NCBI RefSeq assembly: GCF_022549495.1
Contig: NZ_JAKZGD010000007.1
Location: 124,001-188,000 of the forward strand
DNA from: Acinetobacter sp. ANC 4805
GTDB lineage: Bacteria; Pseudomonadota; Gammaproteobacteria; Pseudomonadales; Moraxellaceae
Length of the DNA stretch: 64,000 bases
Direction of reading: 5' to 3'
A program made the translations under genes and the position numbers. The notes below the pieces were generated by a model. That model worked only from the letters and a program-made list of their open reading frames with translations, was not told where the DNA came from and made no database searches. This document shows positions 7,871 through 17,686 of the stretch, in pieces; position 1 is the first letter of the stretch, and each line of letters opens with the position of its first letter.

Positions 7871-9211
7871 ATGTCTTTGAATCTATCGGCAAAAAAAGCC
7901 ACATCAATAAAGTTGTTTAACTTTTCTGCACCAGCGATGCGGGCATTCCATATGAGTTGGCTTGCTTTCTTCGTTTGTTTCTTTGCTTGGTTTGCATGTG
8001 CACCTTTAATGCCAGTCATTGCAGGTGAGTTTCATTTAACTAAAGATCAAATCGCTAACATTAGTATCGCATCGGTTGCGGTCACTATTGTTGTGCGTCT
8101 CATTGTTGGGCCATTGTGTGACAAATACGGGCCAAGAAAAGCCTATATCACTTTATTGCTGATTGGTTGTATTCCAGTTTTTGGGGTCGCAACAGCACAG
8201 AACTATGAATCCTTTTTATTTTTTCGCTTTCTGATTGGTGCAATTGGGGCGAGTTTTGTCATTACTCAATATCATACCAGTGTGATGTTTGCTTCAAATG
8301 TTGTTGGAACAGCCAATGCGACTGCAGTGGGATGGGGCAATGCAGGCGGAGGAACAACTCAAGCTTTAATGCCATTGGTTCTCGCAGCGATCGTGATGTT
8401 CGGTGTTGAGCAATCTTTAGGCTGGCGCATCGCCTTATTGGTTCCAGGTTTCATGATGATTGGCGTTGCCTTCTTATACTGGAAATTCACTCAAGACAGT
8501 CCACAAGGTAATTTTAAGGAATTACGTGCTCAAGGCATTGATACCGATAGCGGCAAGAAAGGTGGTTGGGCTGTAATGGTACAAGCATCACGTAATTACC
8601 GCGTTTGGATTTTAGCGGGAACGTATGGTGCATGTTTTGGTGTTGAAATTTTCATGCACAACATTTTGGCAATGTATTACGTCGAAAAATTTGGTTTTGG
8701 TTTAAAAGAAGCTGGTTTAACCGCAGGTATTTTGGGTTTGTTGGCACTCTTTGCTCGCTCACTCGGTGGCATTCTTTCAGACAAAGTAGCCCTCAGAAAA
8801 GGCTTGGATGGTCGTACACGACTGCTCTTTATTATGATTTTAGGCGAAGGATTATTTCTAATCTTATTTTCACAAATGAATGTGGCGCATTGGGCAATCC
8901 TGAGCATGTTTGTCTTCGCGCTCTTCATCAACATGGCGTGTGGCGCAACCTATGCCATGGTGCCATTTATTGACCGCGAAGCATTGGGCGGTGTGTCTGG
9001 CATTATTGGTGCTGGCGGAAATGTTGGCGCGGTTATTGCAGGGTTTTTATTATTAAGTATGACAGATATTCAATCTTGCTTATTGGTATTGGGTGGATTT
9101 GTCATTGTCGCTGGATGTTTCGTGATGCTGGTTCGCTTCTCGGTAGAGCACAAGGCAAAAGAACAACGTCTATTTGAGCAAGCTATTTTAGATCGCAAGA
9201 ACGCAGCTTAA
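7871..9211 (+). CDS. nasA: Nitrate/nitrite MFS transporter (NarK/NasA type)
   Basis: A carrier of 446-448 residues with about twelve transmembrane segments. The two nitrate signature motifs of the NNP family are visible: GWGNAGGG near residue 155 and GIIGAGGNVGAV near 380. An MFS loop 2-3 motif GPLCDKYGPRKA is also present. It imports nitrate across the inner membrane. Two in-frame ATGs (7865 and 7871) lie behind the GGAG at about 7861; I chose the second because spacing from the ribosome site is better, but either is possible. It is the first gene of the nasA-nirB-nirD operon. Confidence 0.92.
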   Translation: MSLNLSAKKATSIKLFNFSAPAMRAFHMSWLAFFVCFFAWFACAPLMPVIAGEFHLTKDQIANISIASVAVTIVVRLIVGPLCDKYGPRKAYITLLLIGCIPVFGVATAQNYESFLFFRFLIGAIGASFVITQYHTSVMFASNVVGTANATAVGWGNAGGGTTQALMPLVLAAIVMFGVEQSLGWRIALLVPGFMMIGVAFLYWKFTQDSPQGNFKELRAQGIDTDSGKKGGWAVMVQASRNYRVWILAGTYGACFGVEIFMHNILAMYYVEKFGFGLKEAGLTAGILGLLALFARSLGGILSDKVALRKGLDGRTRLLFIMILGEGLFLILFSQMNVAHWAILSMFVFALFINMACGATYAMVPFIDREALGGVSGIIGAGGNVGAVIAGFLLLSMTDIQSCLLVLGGFVIVAGCFVMLVRFSVEHKAKEQRLFEQAILDRKNAA

Positions 9212-9238
9212 ACGCAACGTGATTTGAGGAGAAACACT

Positions 9239-11785
9239 ATGAAATTGGTAATGATTGGTCATGGTATGGTGGGTCACAAATTCATCGAAGCCATCTTAGA
9301 GAAAGCAGATGATGAGTTAGAAATCACGATTTTGGCTGAAGAACCACGTATTGCATATGATCGTGTACATTTGACTGAATACTTCTCAGGAAAAACAGCA
9401 AAAGACTTATCACTTGCTCGTTTTGACTTTGCAGATGCGTATGGTATCGATTTAAGACTGAATACCAAAGCAATCGCAATTGATACCGCAGAAAAAACGG
9501 TGACAACAAGCTTTGGTGATGTGATTAGTTATGACAAACTGGTATTGGCAACAGGTTCATATGCCTTTGTTCCACCAATTTCAGGTAATGATCGTGAGAA
9601 CTGTTTTGTTTATCGTACCATTGAAGATTTAGATGCGATTCGAGCAGCAAGCTTAAATTCAAAATCGGGTGTGGTGATTGGTGGTGGTTTATTAGGCCTA
9701 GAAGCTGCAAAAGCTTTACGTGATTTAAACCTAGAAACACACGTTGTTGAATTTGCACCACGCTTAATGGCAGTTCAAATTGATGACTTGGGTGGTAAAG
9801 TTTTACGCCGTAAAATCGAAAACCTTGGTGTAAAAGTACATACTCAAAAAGCAACTTCATCTATTGAAGCGGGTGAAAGTGCAACGCATGTGATGAAGTT
9901 TGCGGATGGTAGCGAGCTTGAAACAGATATTATCTTATTCTCAGCGGGTATTCGTCCACGTGATGAGCTTGCACGTACAAGTGGTTTAGCACTTGGTGAG
10001 CGTGGTGGTATTAAAATCAATGATTATTGCCAAACGTCAAATGAAGATATTTATGCGATTGGTGAATGTGCGCTTTGGGACAATAAGATCTATGGTCTAG
10101 TTGCTCCAGGCTATGACATGGCACGTATTGCGGCGAAACATATTTTGGTTGAAGAAACTCATAGTTTTGCTGGTGCAGATATGAGTACTAAACTCAAACT
10201 TATGGGCGTGGATGTTGCATCAGTTGGTGATGCACATGGTATGACACCAAACTCTCTCAGCTATTTCTATGCTGACGAAGATGCATTGGTTTATAAGAAA
10301 ATTGTTGTTGATGCAGATAAAACCAAATTACTAGGTGCAGTTCTTGTTGGTGATGCGAAAGAGTATAGCGACCTTCTACAAATGATGTTGAATGGTATCG
10401 CATTACCTGAAGTGCCTGAAAGCTTGATCATGCCAGGTTTTGCAGATTCAGGTGCAAAAGCAGGCGGTAGCGGTGTTGATTTACTACCTGATAGTGCAAC
10501 CATCTGTTCATGTAATAACGTGTCTAAAGCGGATATTTGCCAAGCAATCTGTGATGGTTCAACTTCACTTGGCGCATTGAAAAAATGTACGAAAGCTGCA
10601 ACTGCTTGTGGTGGTTGTGCACCACTCGTCACTCAAGTCTTAAAGTCAGAGTTACAACGTCAAGGTGTTACGGTTAATAACCATGTATGTGAACACTTCC
10701 CATATTCACGCCAAGAGATTTATCACTTGGTACGTGTCAATGAAATCAAAACGTTTGATGATTTAATTCACCAACATGGTCATGGTTTAGGTTGTGATAT
10801 TTGTAAACCGATGGCTGCGAATATTTTAGCATCTTGTTGGAATGATTTCGTTCTTGAACCAAGTCATGCAGGCTTACAAGATAGTAACGACTACTACTTG
10901 GGTAATATTCAAAAAGACGGTTCTTACTCAGTTGTACCTCGTATGGCAGGCGGTGAAGTTACACCAGATGGTTTGATCGCTGTTGGTCAAATTGCCAAGA
11001 AATATAATCTGTATACTAAAATCACAGGCGGTCAACGTGTAGATTTGTTTGGCGCGCAAATCCATGAACTTCCATTCATTTGGGAAGAGTTGAATGCGGC
11101 TGGTTTTGAATCGGGTCATGCTTACGGTAAATCATTACGTACAGTGAAATCATGTGTCGGTAGCACGTGGTGTCGTTATGGTGTTGATGATTCGGTTGGC
11201 TTATCGATTGTGCTTGAAAACCGTTATAAAGGTTTACGTTCACCACATAAACTTAAAATGGCAGTTTCAGGTTGTACGCGTGAGTGTGCTGAAGCACAAG
11301 GTAAAGACGTTGGTGTTATCGCGACAGAGAAAGGTTGGAACTTATATGTTTGTGGTAATGGCGGGATGAAACCTCGTCATGCTGAGCTACTTGCATCTGA
11401 CTTAGATACACAAACATTGATTCGTTATATTGACCGATTCTTTATGTTCTACATCCAAACAGCTGATCGTTTACAACGTACTAGCGTATGGCGTGACAAC
11501 ATGGAAGGCGGTTTAGATTATCTGAAATCAGTGATTATTGATGACTCACTTGGTCTTGCTGAAGAACTTGAACGTCGTATGACACATGTCATTGGTACAT
11601 ACCAAGATGAATGGCGTACTGCGGTAGAAAATCCAGAAATCCGTAAACGTTTCCAAACTTACATCAACGCAAGTGCTGAAGAACAAGCTGATCCGTACAT
11701 TCAATTTACTCAAGTACGTGATCAAATCCGTCCTTTGAACGATGCAGAACGTTCAGAAGATCGTATCCCAATGGTTGAAGCATAA
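9239..11785 (+). CDS. nirB: Assimilatory NAD(P)H nitrite reductase, large subunit
   Basis: An 848-residue cytoplasmic enzyme reducing nitrite to ammonium with six electrons. Domain order is an FAD/NAD(P)H oxidoreductase (residues 1-400, NAD motif VVIGGGLLGLEAA), a BFD-type [2Fe-2S] domain starting at Cys423, and a siroheme/[4Fe-4S] domain whose ligands fit Cys639, Cys645, Cys679 and Cys683 (C-X5-C and C-X3-C). Length equals the usual NirB. The ATG at 9239 follows GAGGAG. It is 27 bases after nasA and 10 bases before the nirD fusion. Confidence 0.95.
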   Translation: MKLVMIGHGMVGHKFIEAILEKADDELEITILAEEPRIAYDRVHLTEYFSGKTAKDLSLARFDFADAYGIDLRLNTKAIAIDTAEKTVTTSFGDVISYDKLVLATGSYAFVPPISGNDRENCFVYRTIEDLDAIRAASLNSKSGVVIGGGLLGLEAAKALRDLNLETHVVEFAPRLMAVQIDDLGGKVLRRKIENLGVKVHTQKATSSIEAGESATHVMKFADGSELETDIILFSAGIRPRDELARTSGLALGERGGIKINDYCQTSNEDIYAIGECALWDNKIYGLVAPGYDMARIAAKHILVEETHSFAGADMSTKLKLMGVDVASVGDAHGMTPNSLSYFYADEDALVYKKIVVDADKTKLLGAVLVGDAKEYSDLLQMMLNGIALPEVPESLIMPGFADSGAKAGGSGVDLLPDSATICSCNNVSKADICQAICDGSTSLGALKKCTKAATACGGCAPLVTQVLKSELQRQGVTVNNHVCEHFPYSRQEIYHLVRVNEIKTFDDLIHQHGHGLGCDICKPMAANILASCWNDFVLEPSHAGLQDSNDYYLGNIQKDGSYSVVPRMAGGEVTPDGLIAVGQIAKKYNLYTKITGGQRVDLFGAQIHELPFIWEELNAAGFESGHAYGKSLRTVKSCVGSTWCRYGVDDSVGLSIVLENRYKGLRSPHKLKMAVSGCTRECAEAQGKDVGVIATEKGWNLYVCGNGGMKPRHAELLASDLDTQTLIRYIDRFFMFYIQTADRLQRTSVWRDNMEGGLDYLKSVIIDDSLGLAEELERRMTHVIGTYQDEWRTAVENPEIRKRFQTYINASAEEQADPYIQFTQVRDQIRPLNDAERSEDRIPMVEA

Positions 11786-11795
11786 GGAGAGAAAA

Positions 11796-13415
11796 ATGAC
11801 AAATTTAAAAGATGTGAATATGCTTCCAGAAAATCAATGGGTTGATGTATGTAATTTAGATGACATTACACCAAATACAGGTGTAGGTGCATTAGTTGAT
11901 GGTCAATCAATTGCATTGTTTCGCGTGGGTCATGAAAAGCGTATTTATGCGTTAAGCAATAAAGACCCGTTCAGCCAAGCCAATGTCATGTGTCGTGGCA
12001 TTATTGGTGACTTACAAGGCGAACGTGTTATTGCATCACCAATTTATAAACAGCATTTTAGTTTAGCGACTGGTCGTTGTTTAGAAGATAAAGATCAAAA
12101 GCTTCTTGTTTATCCAACTAAAATCGAAGATGGCCGTGTTTGGGTTGGTTCAGTTGCTCAGAAAACTTACATTACCAATAATGGTGTTTCACAAGAGAAG
12201 TTGAAACTTGTCTTGATTGGTAATGGTTTGGCTGGTATGCGTTGTTTGGAAGACTTGCTTGATATGGCGCCAGACCGTTACGAAGTGACAGTTATTGGTG
12301 AAGAGCCTTGGGGTAACTACAACCGTATTATGTTGTCACCAGTGCTTTCAGGTGAGAAAACGATTGATGACATTATGTTGCACCCACACGCATGGTATAG
12401 CGATAAAGGGATCAAATTTATTGCAGATGATCCTGCGGTAAAAATTGACCGTACTCGCAAAGTGGTGCATACCGAAAAAGGCGAAAGTGTTGATTATGAT
12501 CGTTTAATCATTGCAACAGGTTCTAAACCATTTATTCCACCAGTTCAAGGCGTAGACTTGAAAGGTGTGATTAGTTTCCGCGATATTTATGATGTGAATA
12601 CCATGATTAAATATTGTGAAACGAAGAAGAATGCTGTTGTGATTGGTGGCGGTTTGCTTGGTTTGGAAGCTGCTTATGGTCTTAAGCAACGTGGCATGAA
12701 TGTAACGGTTCTTCATTTGATGGATCGCATCATGGAGCGTCAGCTTGATGGTCGTGCAAGCCGTATGCTACGCAATAGTATTGAAGAGAAAGGCATCAAT
12801 ATTATTACTGAAGCAAATACCGAAGCTTTGATTGGTAAAGATGGTCATGTGAACCAAGTCCGTTTAAAAGATGGTACTGTGCTTGATGCTGATTTAGTGA
12901 TCTTTGCGGTGGGTATTCGTCCAAATATTGCTTTGGCACAAAGTGCAGGCTTACGTTGTAATCGCGGTATTTTGGTTAATGATACGATGCAAACTTTTGA
13001 CCCAAGTATTTATGCTGTGGGTGAATGTATCGAACACCGTAGTCAAACTTTTGGTTTGGTTGAACCACTATGGGGACAAGCATTTATCTGTGCAACGCAT
13101 TTAGCTGAACATGGTAGCTTGACTTTCAAATCACCAACTGTTCCAACTCAGTTAAAAGTTAGTGGTGTTGATGTATTCTCTGCGGGTAATTTCGAACCGA
13201 AAGAAGATTATGAAGACATCATCTTAAATGATGAAAAACGCCAAATTTATAAACGCATTATTATCCAAAAAGATAAAGTTATTGGTGCGGTTTTATTTGG
13301 TGATACTGAAGATGGTATGTGGTATGCCGAACTTATTGCTGATCAAACACCAGTATCAACATTTAGAAATAAATTGTTATTTGGTAAAGACTTTGCAATG
13401 AAGAAAGCAGGCTAA
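11796..13415 (+). CDS. nirD: NirD nitrite reductase small subunit fused to an FAD/NAD(P)H reductase
   Basis: A 539-residue two-part protein. Residues 1 to about 115 resemble NirD, the Rieske-fold small subunit of nitrite reductase, without the cysteine/histidine cluster ligands. From about residue 130 a complete pyridine-nucleotide flavoprotein follows: FAD motif LIGNGLAGMRCLEDL, NAD motif VVIGGGLLGLEAAYGL, then VGECIEHR. Classical NirD has only about 110 residues. The reductase half is similar to the N-terminal part of NirB but carries neither BFD nor siroheme domains. It may pass electrons to the nitrate reductase encoded next, which has no other dedicated reductase here. The start follows AAGGAGAG. 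Confidence 0.85.
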   Translation: MTNLKDVNMLPENQWVDVCNLDDITPNTGVGALVDGQSIALFRVGHEKRIYALSNKDPFSQANVMCRGIIGDLQGERVIASPIYKQHFSLATGRCLEDKDQKLLVYPTKIEDGRVWVGSVAQKTYITNNGVSQEKLKLVLIGNGLAGMRCLEDLLDMAPDRYEVTVIGEEPWGNYNRIMLSPVLSGEKTIDDIMLHPHAWYSDKGIKFIADDPAVKIDRTRKVVHTEKGESVDYDRLIIATGSKPFIPPVQGVDLKGVISFRDIYDVNTMIKYCETKKNAVVIGGGLLGLEAAYGLKQRGMNVTVLHLMDRIMERQLDGRASRMLRNSIEEKGINIITEANTEALIGKDGHVNQVRLKDGTVLDADLVIFAVGIRPNIALAQSAGLRCNRGILVNDTMQTFDPSIYAVGECIEHRSQTFGLVEPLWGQAFICATHLAEHGSLTFKSPTVPTQLKVSGVDVFSAGNFEPKEDYEDIILNDEKRQIYKRIIIQKDKVIGAVLFGDTEDGMWYAELIADQTPVSTFRNKLLFGKDFAMKKAG

Positions 13416-13420
13416 CTGTA

Positions 13421-13454
13421 TTTGGGTTTAGGGAAAATTTTTCCTAAACCCAAA
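13421..13454. terminator. Long perfect inverted repeat after nirD
   Basis: The arms TTTGGGTTTAGG (13421-13432) and CCTAAACCCAAA (13443-13454) are perfect and extend inward through GAAAA/TTTTTC. No T-run follows, so this is either a weak terminator or a stabilising 3' hairpin separating the nasA operon from the nitrate reductase gene. Confidence 0.6.
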
Positions 13455-13489
13455 CATGAAAGAAATGTAGCAATACACTGAATATTTTA

Positions 13490-13639
13490 CTACTTTGATA
13501 AAGTAGAACAGCGGTTCACAATAAAGATTAAGGTTTAATATTAGAGTCGTATGCTGTTGATCAATGGTCATCATACAGCGTCGTTAGGGTTAAACTTTGG
13601 TCAGGGCATAGATGAAATAGGTAGTAACAAGGGGCAGTC
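13490..13639 (+). promoter_or_regulatory. Leader region of the nitrate reductase gene
   Basis: The stretch holds the dyad CTACTTT-gat-AAAGTAG (about 13492-13508) and two competing pairings in 13548-13580 (GTATG with CATAC, GCTGT with ACAGC). GG and GC at 13566-13567 and 13578-13579 have sigma-54 spacing but the rest of the motif is poor. A separate promoter for the nitrate reductase is likely; its type is unresolved. Confidence 0.3.
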
Positions 13640-16420
13640 ATGAACAGTATTCAAAATTTAGAAAACAGTCGCTCCGATCATGCACAAACAATTATTACAA
13701 AAACAACTTGTCCATATTGTGGAGTTGGATGTGGCGTTAATGTTGAAGTTCAACACAAAACACAAGGTGTAGCAGTTCAAGTTGCAGGGGATACTGAACA
13801 TCCAGCAAATTTTGGACGACTTTGTATTAAGGGCAGTAACTTAGCGGATACTTTAGGTTTAGAGACGCGTGTTTTAAACCCAATGTTGGGACGTAAAAAT
13901 CATCGTAGCGTAACGACATGGGACGTTGCAATTGAGAAAATTGCAGATCAATTTCAATCATGTATTGATCAATATGGGCCAGAAAGTGTTGCATTCTATG
14001 TTTCAGGACAATTGTTGACTGAAGACTATTATGTGGTCAATAAATTCGTTAAAGGTTATCTAGGTACAGCAAATATTGATACCAATTCACGCTTATGTAT
14101 GTCGTCTGCCGTTGCAGCGCATAAACGTAGCTTTGGTGAAGATATTGTTCCTGCAAGTTATGAAGACTTTGAACATGCGGATATGGTTGTATTGGTTGGT
14201 TCGAATACAGCATGGTGTCATCCAGTTTTATACCAACGCATCATGCAAGCCAAGAGTCAAAACCCAGATTTATTTGTCGTGGTTGTTGACCCACGCTTTA
14301 CCAGTACGTGTGAGCAAGCAGATTTACATTTACCCATTTTACCTGGTCAAGATGTCGCCTTGTTCAAAGGATTATTACAATATTTATATCAACATGGTTA
14401 TGCGGATCACCAGTTTGTTGAATCTTATACAGAAGGTTTACAAGCGCTTTTAGAAGCGAACCGAACTGAACAAGATTTTAAAGCTGTCGTAAAACGTACA
14501 GGCATTTCAGCAGAAAAATTACAATTATTCTTTGATAAATTTGCGACTACTGAAAAGGTTGTTACTTTATTCTCGATGGGTGTAAACCAATCATCTCAAG
14601 GGGTGAATAAAGCCAATAGTATTATTAACTGTCATTTACTTACAGGTAAAATTGGTAAGTTAGGCGCTGCACCATTTTCAATGACAGGACAACCCAATGC
14701 AATGGGTGGACGTGAAGTGGGTGGACTTGCGAATATGTTGGCAGCACACTTGGATATTGATAACCCAACACATCAAAATTTGGTGCAAAGTTTTTGGAAT
14801 AGTCCAGCTATTGCAACAAAAGTGGGTCTTAAAGCGGTTGATTTATTCCAAGCGGTTGAAAGTGGAAAAATTAAAGCGATTTGGATTATGGCAACCAATC
14901 CTGTCGTCAGCCTTCCTGATGCTGATCAAGTCAAACGTGCTTTAGAAAAATGTGAGTTTGTTGTAGTTTCAGATATTTGTGCTGATACGGATACGACAGC
15001 TTATGCCGATGTTTTGCTGCCAGCATTAGGTTGGGGTGAAAAGGATGGAACTGTAACCAATTCAGAACGCCGAATTTCACGCCAACGTGCATTTTTAGCA
15101 CCACCAAAACAAGCTAAAGCCGATTGGTGGGCAATTGCTGAAGTTGCAAAAAAACTTGGTTTTTCTGGTTTTGATTTTAATAATGCATGTGACATTTTTA
15201 ATGAGCATGCTGCATTATCAGCTTATCAAAATGCGAGTTTAGCTGAGCGTGATCAGGTTGAGAACTTTCGTTATTTCAATCTAAAAGGTTTAATGAATTT
15301 AAGTCTTGAAGAATATAATGAGTTAAAACCAACACAATGGCCTGTGTGGGAAAAAGGTCAAACCACATCGGTTAAGCAGCTTTTTGGTCAGGGTGAATTT
15401 AGCTATGCTTCTCGAAAAGCAAAACTGATTCCAACGATTGCAATTGATCCAGTGCATGCGATTTCTGAAGATTATCCTTTGATTTTGAATACAGGTCGTA
15501 TTCGTGATCAATGGCATACGATGACACGTACTGGTCTATCAGCAAATCTCACTACACATCGCGCTGAACCATTCTGTGAGATTCATCCGAACGATGCGCT
15601 CAAATTTGGTATTCGTGATAAAGGGTTGGTTGAAATCCGTTCAGCATGGGGAAGTTGTGTATTACGCGTAACACTTGCCCAAGGCGTTCGTCGTGGACAA
15701 ATTTTTGCACCAATTCATTGGACTGAACAGGTTGCTTCGGATGCGCGAATTGGTAAAGTCGTGAATCCTGTTGTGGATGCAATTTCAGGTGAGCCTGAAT
15801 TTAAGCATACGCCAGTTTCGATTCAACCGTTCCATACCACTTGGCAAGGTGTTTTATATGTTCGAGAGGGTTTTGAATATCAAATCAAAACATCTTTACA
15901 AACATGTGCTTGGTGGACAAAGATTAAAACGGCTAAGGCAATGCGTTATGAGATTGCAGATCGACATAGTATTGACCAAACTCAGAAAAATCTAAAAAGC
16001 TTTTTACCATTTGTAGATGAAACTTATGAATGGTTAAGTATTGAAGATATTTCATCACAATTGAGCCATAGTATTGTACTCAAAGATGGAATTCTGATTG
16101 CAAGCCTATACATTGCGCCTGCTGATTTATTGCCTGACCGTGATTGGGTTGCAACTTTATTTAAACGTGAACGCTTAAGTGCCTTGCACCGTAAAGCATT
16201 GTTGGCAGGTATGCCAATGTCTGCTGCAAATAACGATGGTCCATTGGTGTGTAGCTGTTTTAAAGTCGGCAAGAACAAAATTATTGAAGCGATTAAAACG
16301 CAAAATATTACCCATGAAAAACAAGTGACAGCATGTTTAAAAGCAGGTGGTAATTGTGGTTCTTGTTTACCAGAAATTCGCGGTCTGATTAAAACGTGTC
16401 AGTTGGAGGCAGAAGCATGA
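13640..16420 (+). CDS. nasA/narB-type: Assimilatory nitrate reductase, molybdopterin catalytic subunit
   Basis: A 926-residue enzyme that reduces nitrate to nitrite in the cytoplasm. The N-terminal [4Fe-4S] ligands are Cys24, Cys27, Cys31 and Cys62 (CPYCGVGC...CIKG). The likely molybdenum ligand is Cys153 in SRLCMSS. The bis-MGD binding folds follow, with the late domain ending around residue 720. The C-terminus carries a BFD-like [2Fe-2S] domain with Cys871, Cys873 and a CLKAGGNCGSC segment, which probably accepts electrons. It follows the nirB/nirD operon and overlaps mobA by an ATGA. The ribosome site is AAGGGG. Confidence 0.92.
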   Translation: MNSIQNLENSRSDHAQTIITKTTCPYCGVGCGVNVEVQHKTQGVAVQVAGDTEHPANFGRLCIKGSNLADTLGLETRVLNPMLGRKNHRSVTTWDVAIEKIADQFQSCIDQYGPESVAFYVSGQLLTEDYYVVNKFVKGYLGTANIDTNSRLCMSSAVAAHKRSFGEDIVPASYEDFEHADMVVLVGSNTAWCHPVLYQRIMQAKSQNPDLFVVVVDPRFTSTCEQADLHLPILPGQDVALFKGLLQYLYQHGYADHQFVESYTEGLQALLEANRTEQDFKAVVKRTGISAEKLQLFFDKFATTEKVVTLFSMGVNQSSQGVNKANSIINCHLLTGKIGKLGAAPFSMTGQPNAMGGREVGGLANMLAAHLDIDNPTHQNLVQSFWNSPAIATKVGLKAVDLFQAVESGKIKAIWIMATNPVVSLPDADQVKRALEKCEFVVVSDICADTDTTAYADVLLPALGWGEKDGTVTNSERRISRQRAFLAPPKQAKADWWAIAEVAKKLGFSGFDFNNACDIFNEHAALSAYQNASLAERDQVENFRYFNLKGLMNLSLEEYNELKPTQWPVWEKGQTTSVKQLFGQGEFSYASRKAKLIPTIAIDPVHAISEDYPLILNTGRIRDQWHTMTRTGLSANLTTHRAEPFCEIHPNDALKFGIRDKGLVEIRSAWGSCVLRVTLAQGVRRGQIFAPIHWTEQVASDARIGKVVNPVVDAISGEPEFKHTPVSIQPFHTTWQGVLYVREGFEYQIKTSLQTCAWWTKIKTAKAMRYEIADRHSIDQTQKNLKSFLPFVDETYEWLSIEDISSQLSHSIVLKDGILIASLYIAPADLLPDRDWVATLFKRERLSALHRKALLAGMPMSAANNDGPLVCSCFKVGKNKIIEAIKTQNITHEKQVTACLKAGGNCGSCLPEIRGLIKTCQLEAEA

Positions 16421-17046
16421 ATATAGAAATTCCCGCTACAGATCTTGTGATCTTGGCGGGAGGTCAAGCACGCCGCATGAACGGCATGAATAAGCTATTA
16501 CAGCAGTTTGATGATCAAATTCAACTTTCTAAAATTTGCCAAAGATTTAAACCAGAAGTGCAAAATATTTGGGTAAATAGTCATCGTGATAGCTCGATCT
16601 ATAAACAAATTGAACCAGATATTCAGTGTTATTCAGATGAACAAACAGGCTTTTTAGGACCATTAATGGGAATGAAAAGTGCTTGGTCATATTTACAATC
16701 GGATTATGCCTTGTTTATCCCTTGTGATGTGACCTATATTCCAAATCAGGTATTGGCGAAGTTGCATCGTGCACTACAAAAGAACCCACAAGCACAAGTT
16801 GCCTATGTTGCCATTAATGGAGATGCGCTATATCCATTTTGTTTGTTGAAGCGGGAAAGTTTGCCTATTTTACAACAGCAAATACAGGCAGATAAATTGA
16901 GTTTGCGTGAGTGTTTTAAGCAATTGTACGCACAAAGTGCTGCATTCCAAAAACAAAGCTTATTTTGTCATAGTATTAATTCTTTAGATGAATTACAGCA
17001 ATATAAACAAATGAAAGCTTTTAGGCAGATGTTTGTTACCAATTAA
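16417..17046 (+). CDS. mobA: Molybdenum cofactor guanylyltransferase
   Basis: A 209-residue nucleotidyltransferase that joins GMP to molybdopterin, making the bis-MGD cofactor needed by the nitrate reductase encoded just upstream. The N-terminal nucleotide-binding loop reads VILAGGQARRMNGMNKLL, a MobA variant with Asn in place of the usual second Gly and Asp. PCDVTYIP supplies the metal-binding aspartate. It starts in the ATGA overlap with the nitrate reductase stop, so translation is coupled. The longer frame starting at 16396 lies inside the upstream gene. Confidence 0.88.
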   Translation: MNIEIPATDLVILAGGQARRMNGMNKLLQQFDDQIQLSKICQRFKPEVQNIWVNSHRDSSIYKQIEPDIQCYSDEQTGFLGPLMGMKSAWSYLQSDYALFIPCDVTYIPNQVLAKLHRALQKNPQAQVAYVAINGDALYPFCLLKRESLPILQQQIQADKLSLRECFKQLYAQSAAFQKQSLFCHSINSLDELQQYKQMKAFRQMFVTN

Positions 17047-17088
17047 AACACCAAATTCTAATTTACATTTAGGTAAATGATTTAACGA

Positions 17089-17568
17089 TTAAACTGTTTT
17101 GGTTTGAGAGTGATAAGCATATAAGCCTTTTCCAACCTTTACATTCACTTGCTTAGGCGAAAGCGGTTCGGAACATTCAGAACAAACCATGACTGGATGG
17201 AATGCATGTCCGCAAGTTTCATGCACATAATCGAGTGGTGCGCCAAGTCCTTTATCCATAAAAGTATCCCCCCAGTGAACAATACTCATAATAATTGGAT
17301 AAAGTGCTAAACCTTTCTCTGTTAAACGATATTCAAAGCGTTTTTGGGTCTCGGTATAAGGTACTTTATGTAAAATGCCTTCATTGACCAATGTATTCAA
17401 TCGATCTGTCAAAACATGGCGAGTTACACCAAGATTTTTATGAAAATCATCAAATCGACGAATGCCTAAGAACGCATTACGAATAATCATCATTGACCAA
17501 GTATCACCGATCACTGATAAAGTTCGTGCAACAGAACAAGGTTGATTGCCAACATCAGAGATTTTCAT
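17089..17568 (-). CDS. HxlR-family transcriptional regulator with C-terminal zinc-ribbon-like motif
   Basis: A 159-residue regulator. The HxlR winged-helix domain spans residues 8 to 100, with the family segments CSVARTLSVIGDTWSMMIIRNAFLGIRRFDDF and VTRHVLTDRL. The C-terminus adds a C-X2-H and CSEC pair that may bind zinc. It is divergent from the ferredoxin/Fpr/molybdoenzyme genes and shares a 551-base intergenic region with them that contains AGTTC...GAACT dyads, so it probably controls that unit and itself. A close paralogue lies at 26125. The inducer is unknown. Confidence 0.85.
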   Translation of the reverse strand: MKISDVGNQPCSVARTLSVIGDTWSMMIIRNAFLGIRRFDDFHKNLGVTRHVLTDRLNTLVNEGILHKVPYTETQKRFEYRLTEKGLALYPIIMSIVHWGDTFMDKGLGAPLDYVHETCGHAFHPVMVCSECSEPLSPKQVNVKVGKGLYAYHSQTKTV

Positions 17569-17669
17569 GTAACTCGCAAGTCCTGTATCAAAATAGAATG
17601 AATATTATAAAAATATTAATTGAAAAGGGTATGAATGTATAGTTCTCGTCGTAAATTTTGTAACAATTT

Positions 17670-17686
17670 AGTTCTTAATTGGAATT
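17670..17686. promoter_or_regulatory. Candidate HxlR operator 1
   Basis: AGTTC-N7-GAATT, one mismatch from a perfect dyad, about 100 bases upstream of the HxlR start. Its spacer TTAATTG resembles that of operator 2, supporting a shared binding protein. Confidence 0.45.

Noticed and set aside
13565..13580. TGGTCATCATACAGC as a sigma-54 promoter for the nitrate reductase
   Set aside because: GG-N10-GC spacing is right but the -12 half is CAGC and the -24 half lacks CAC, so the match is much weaker than the two nas promoters.
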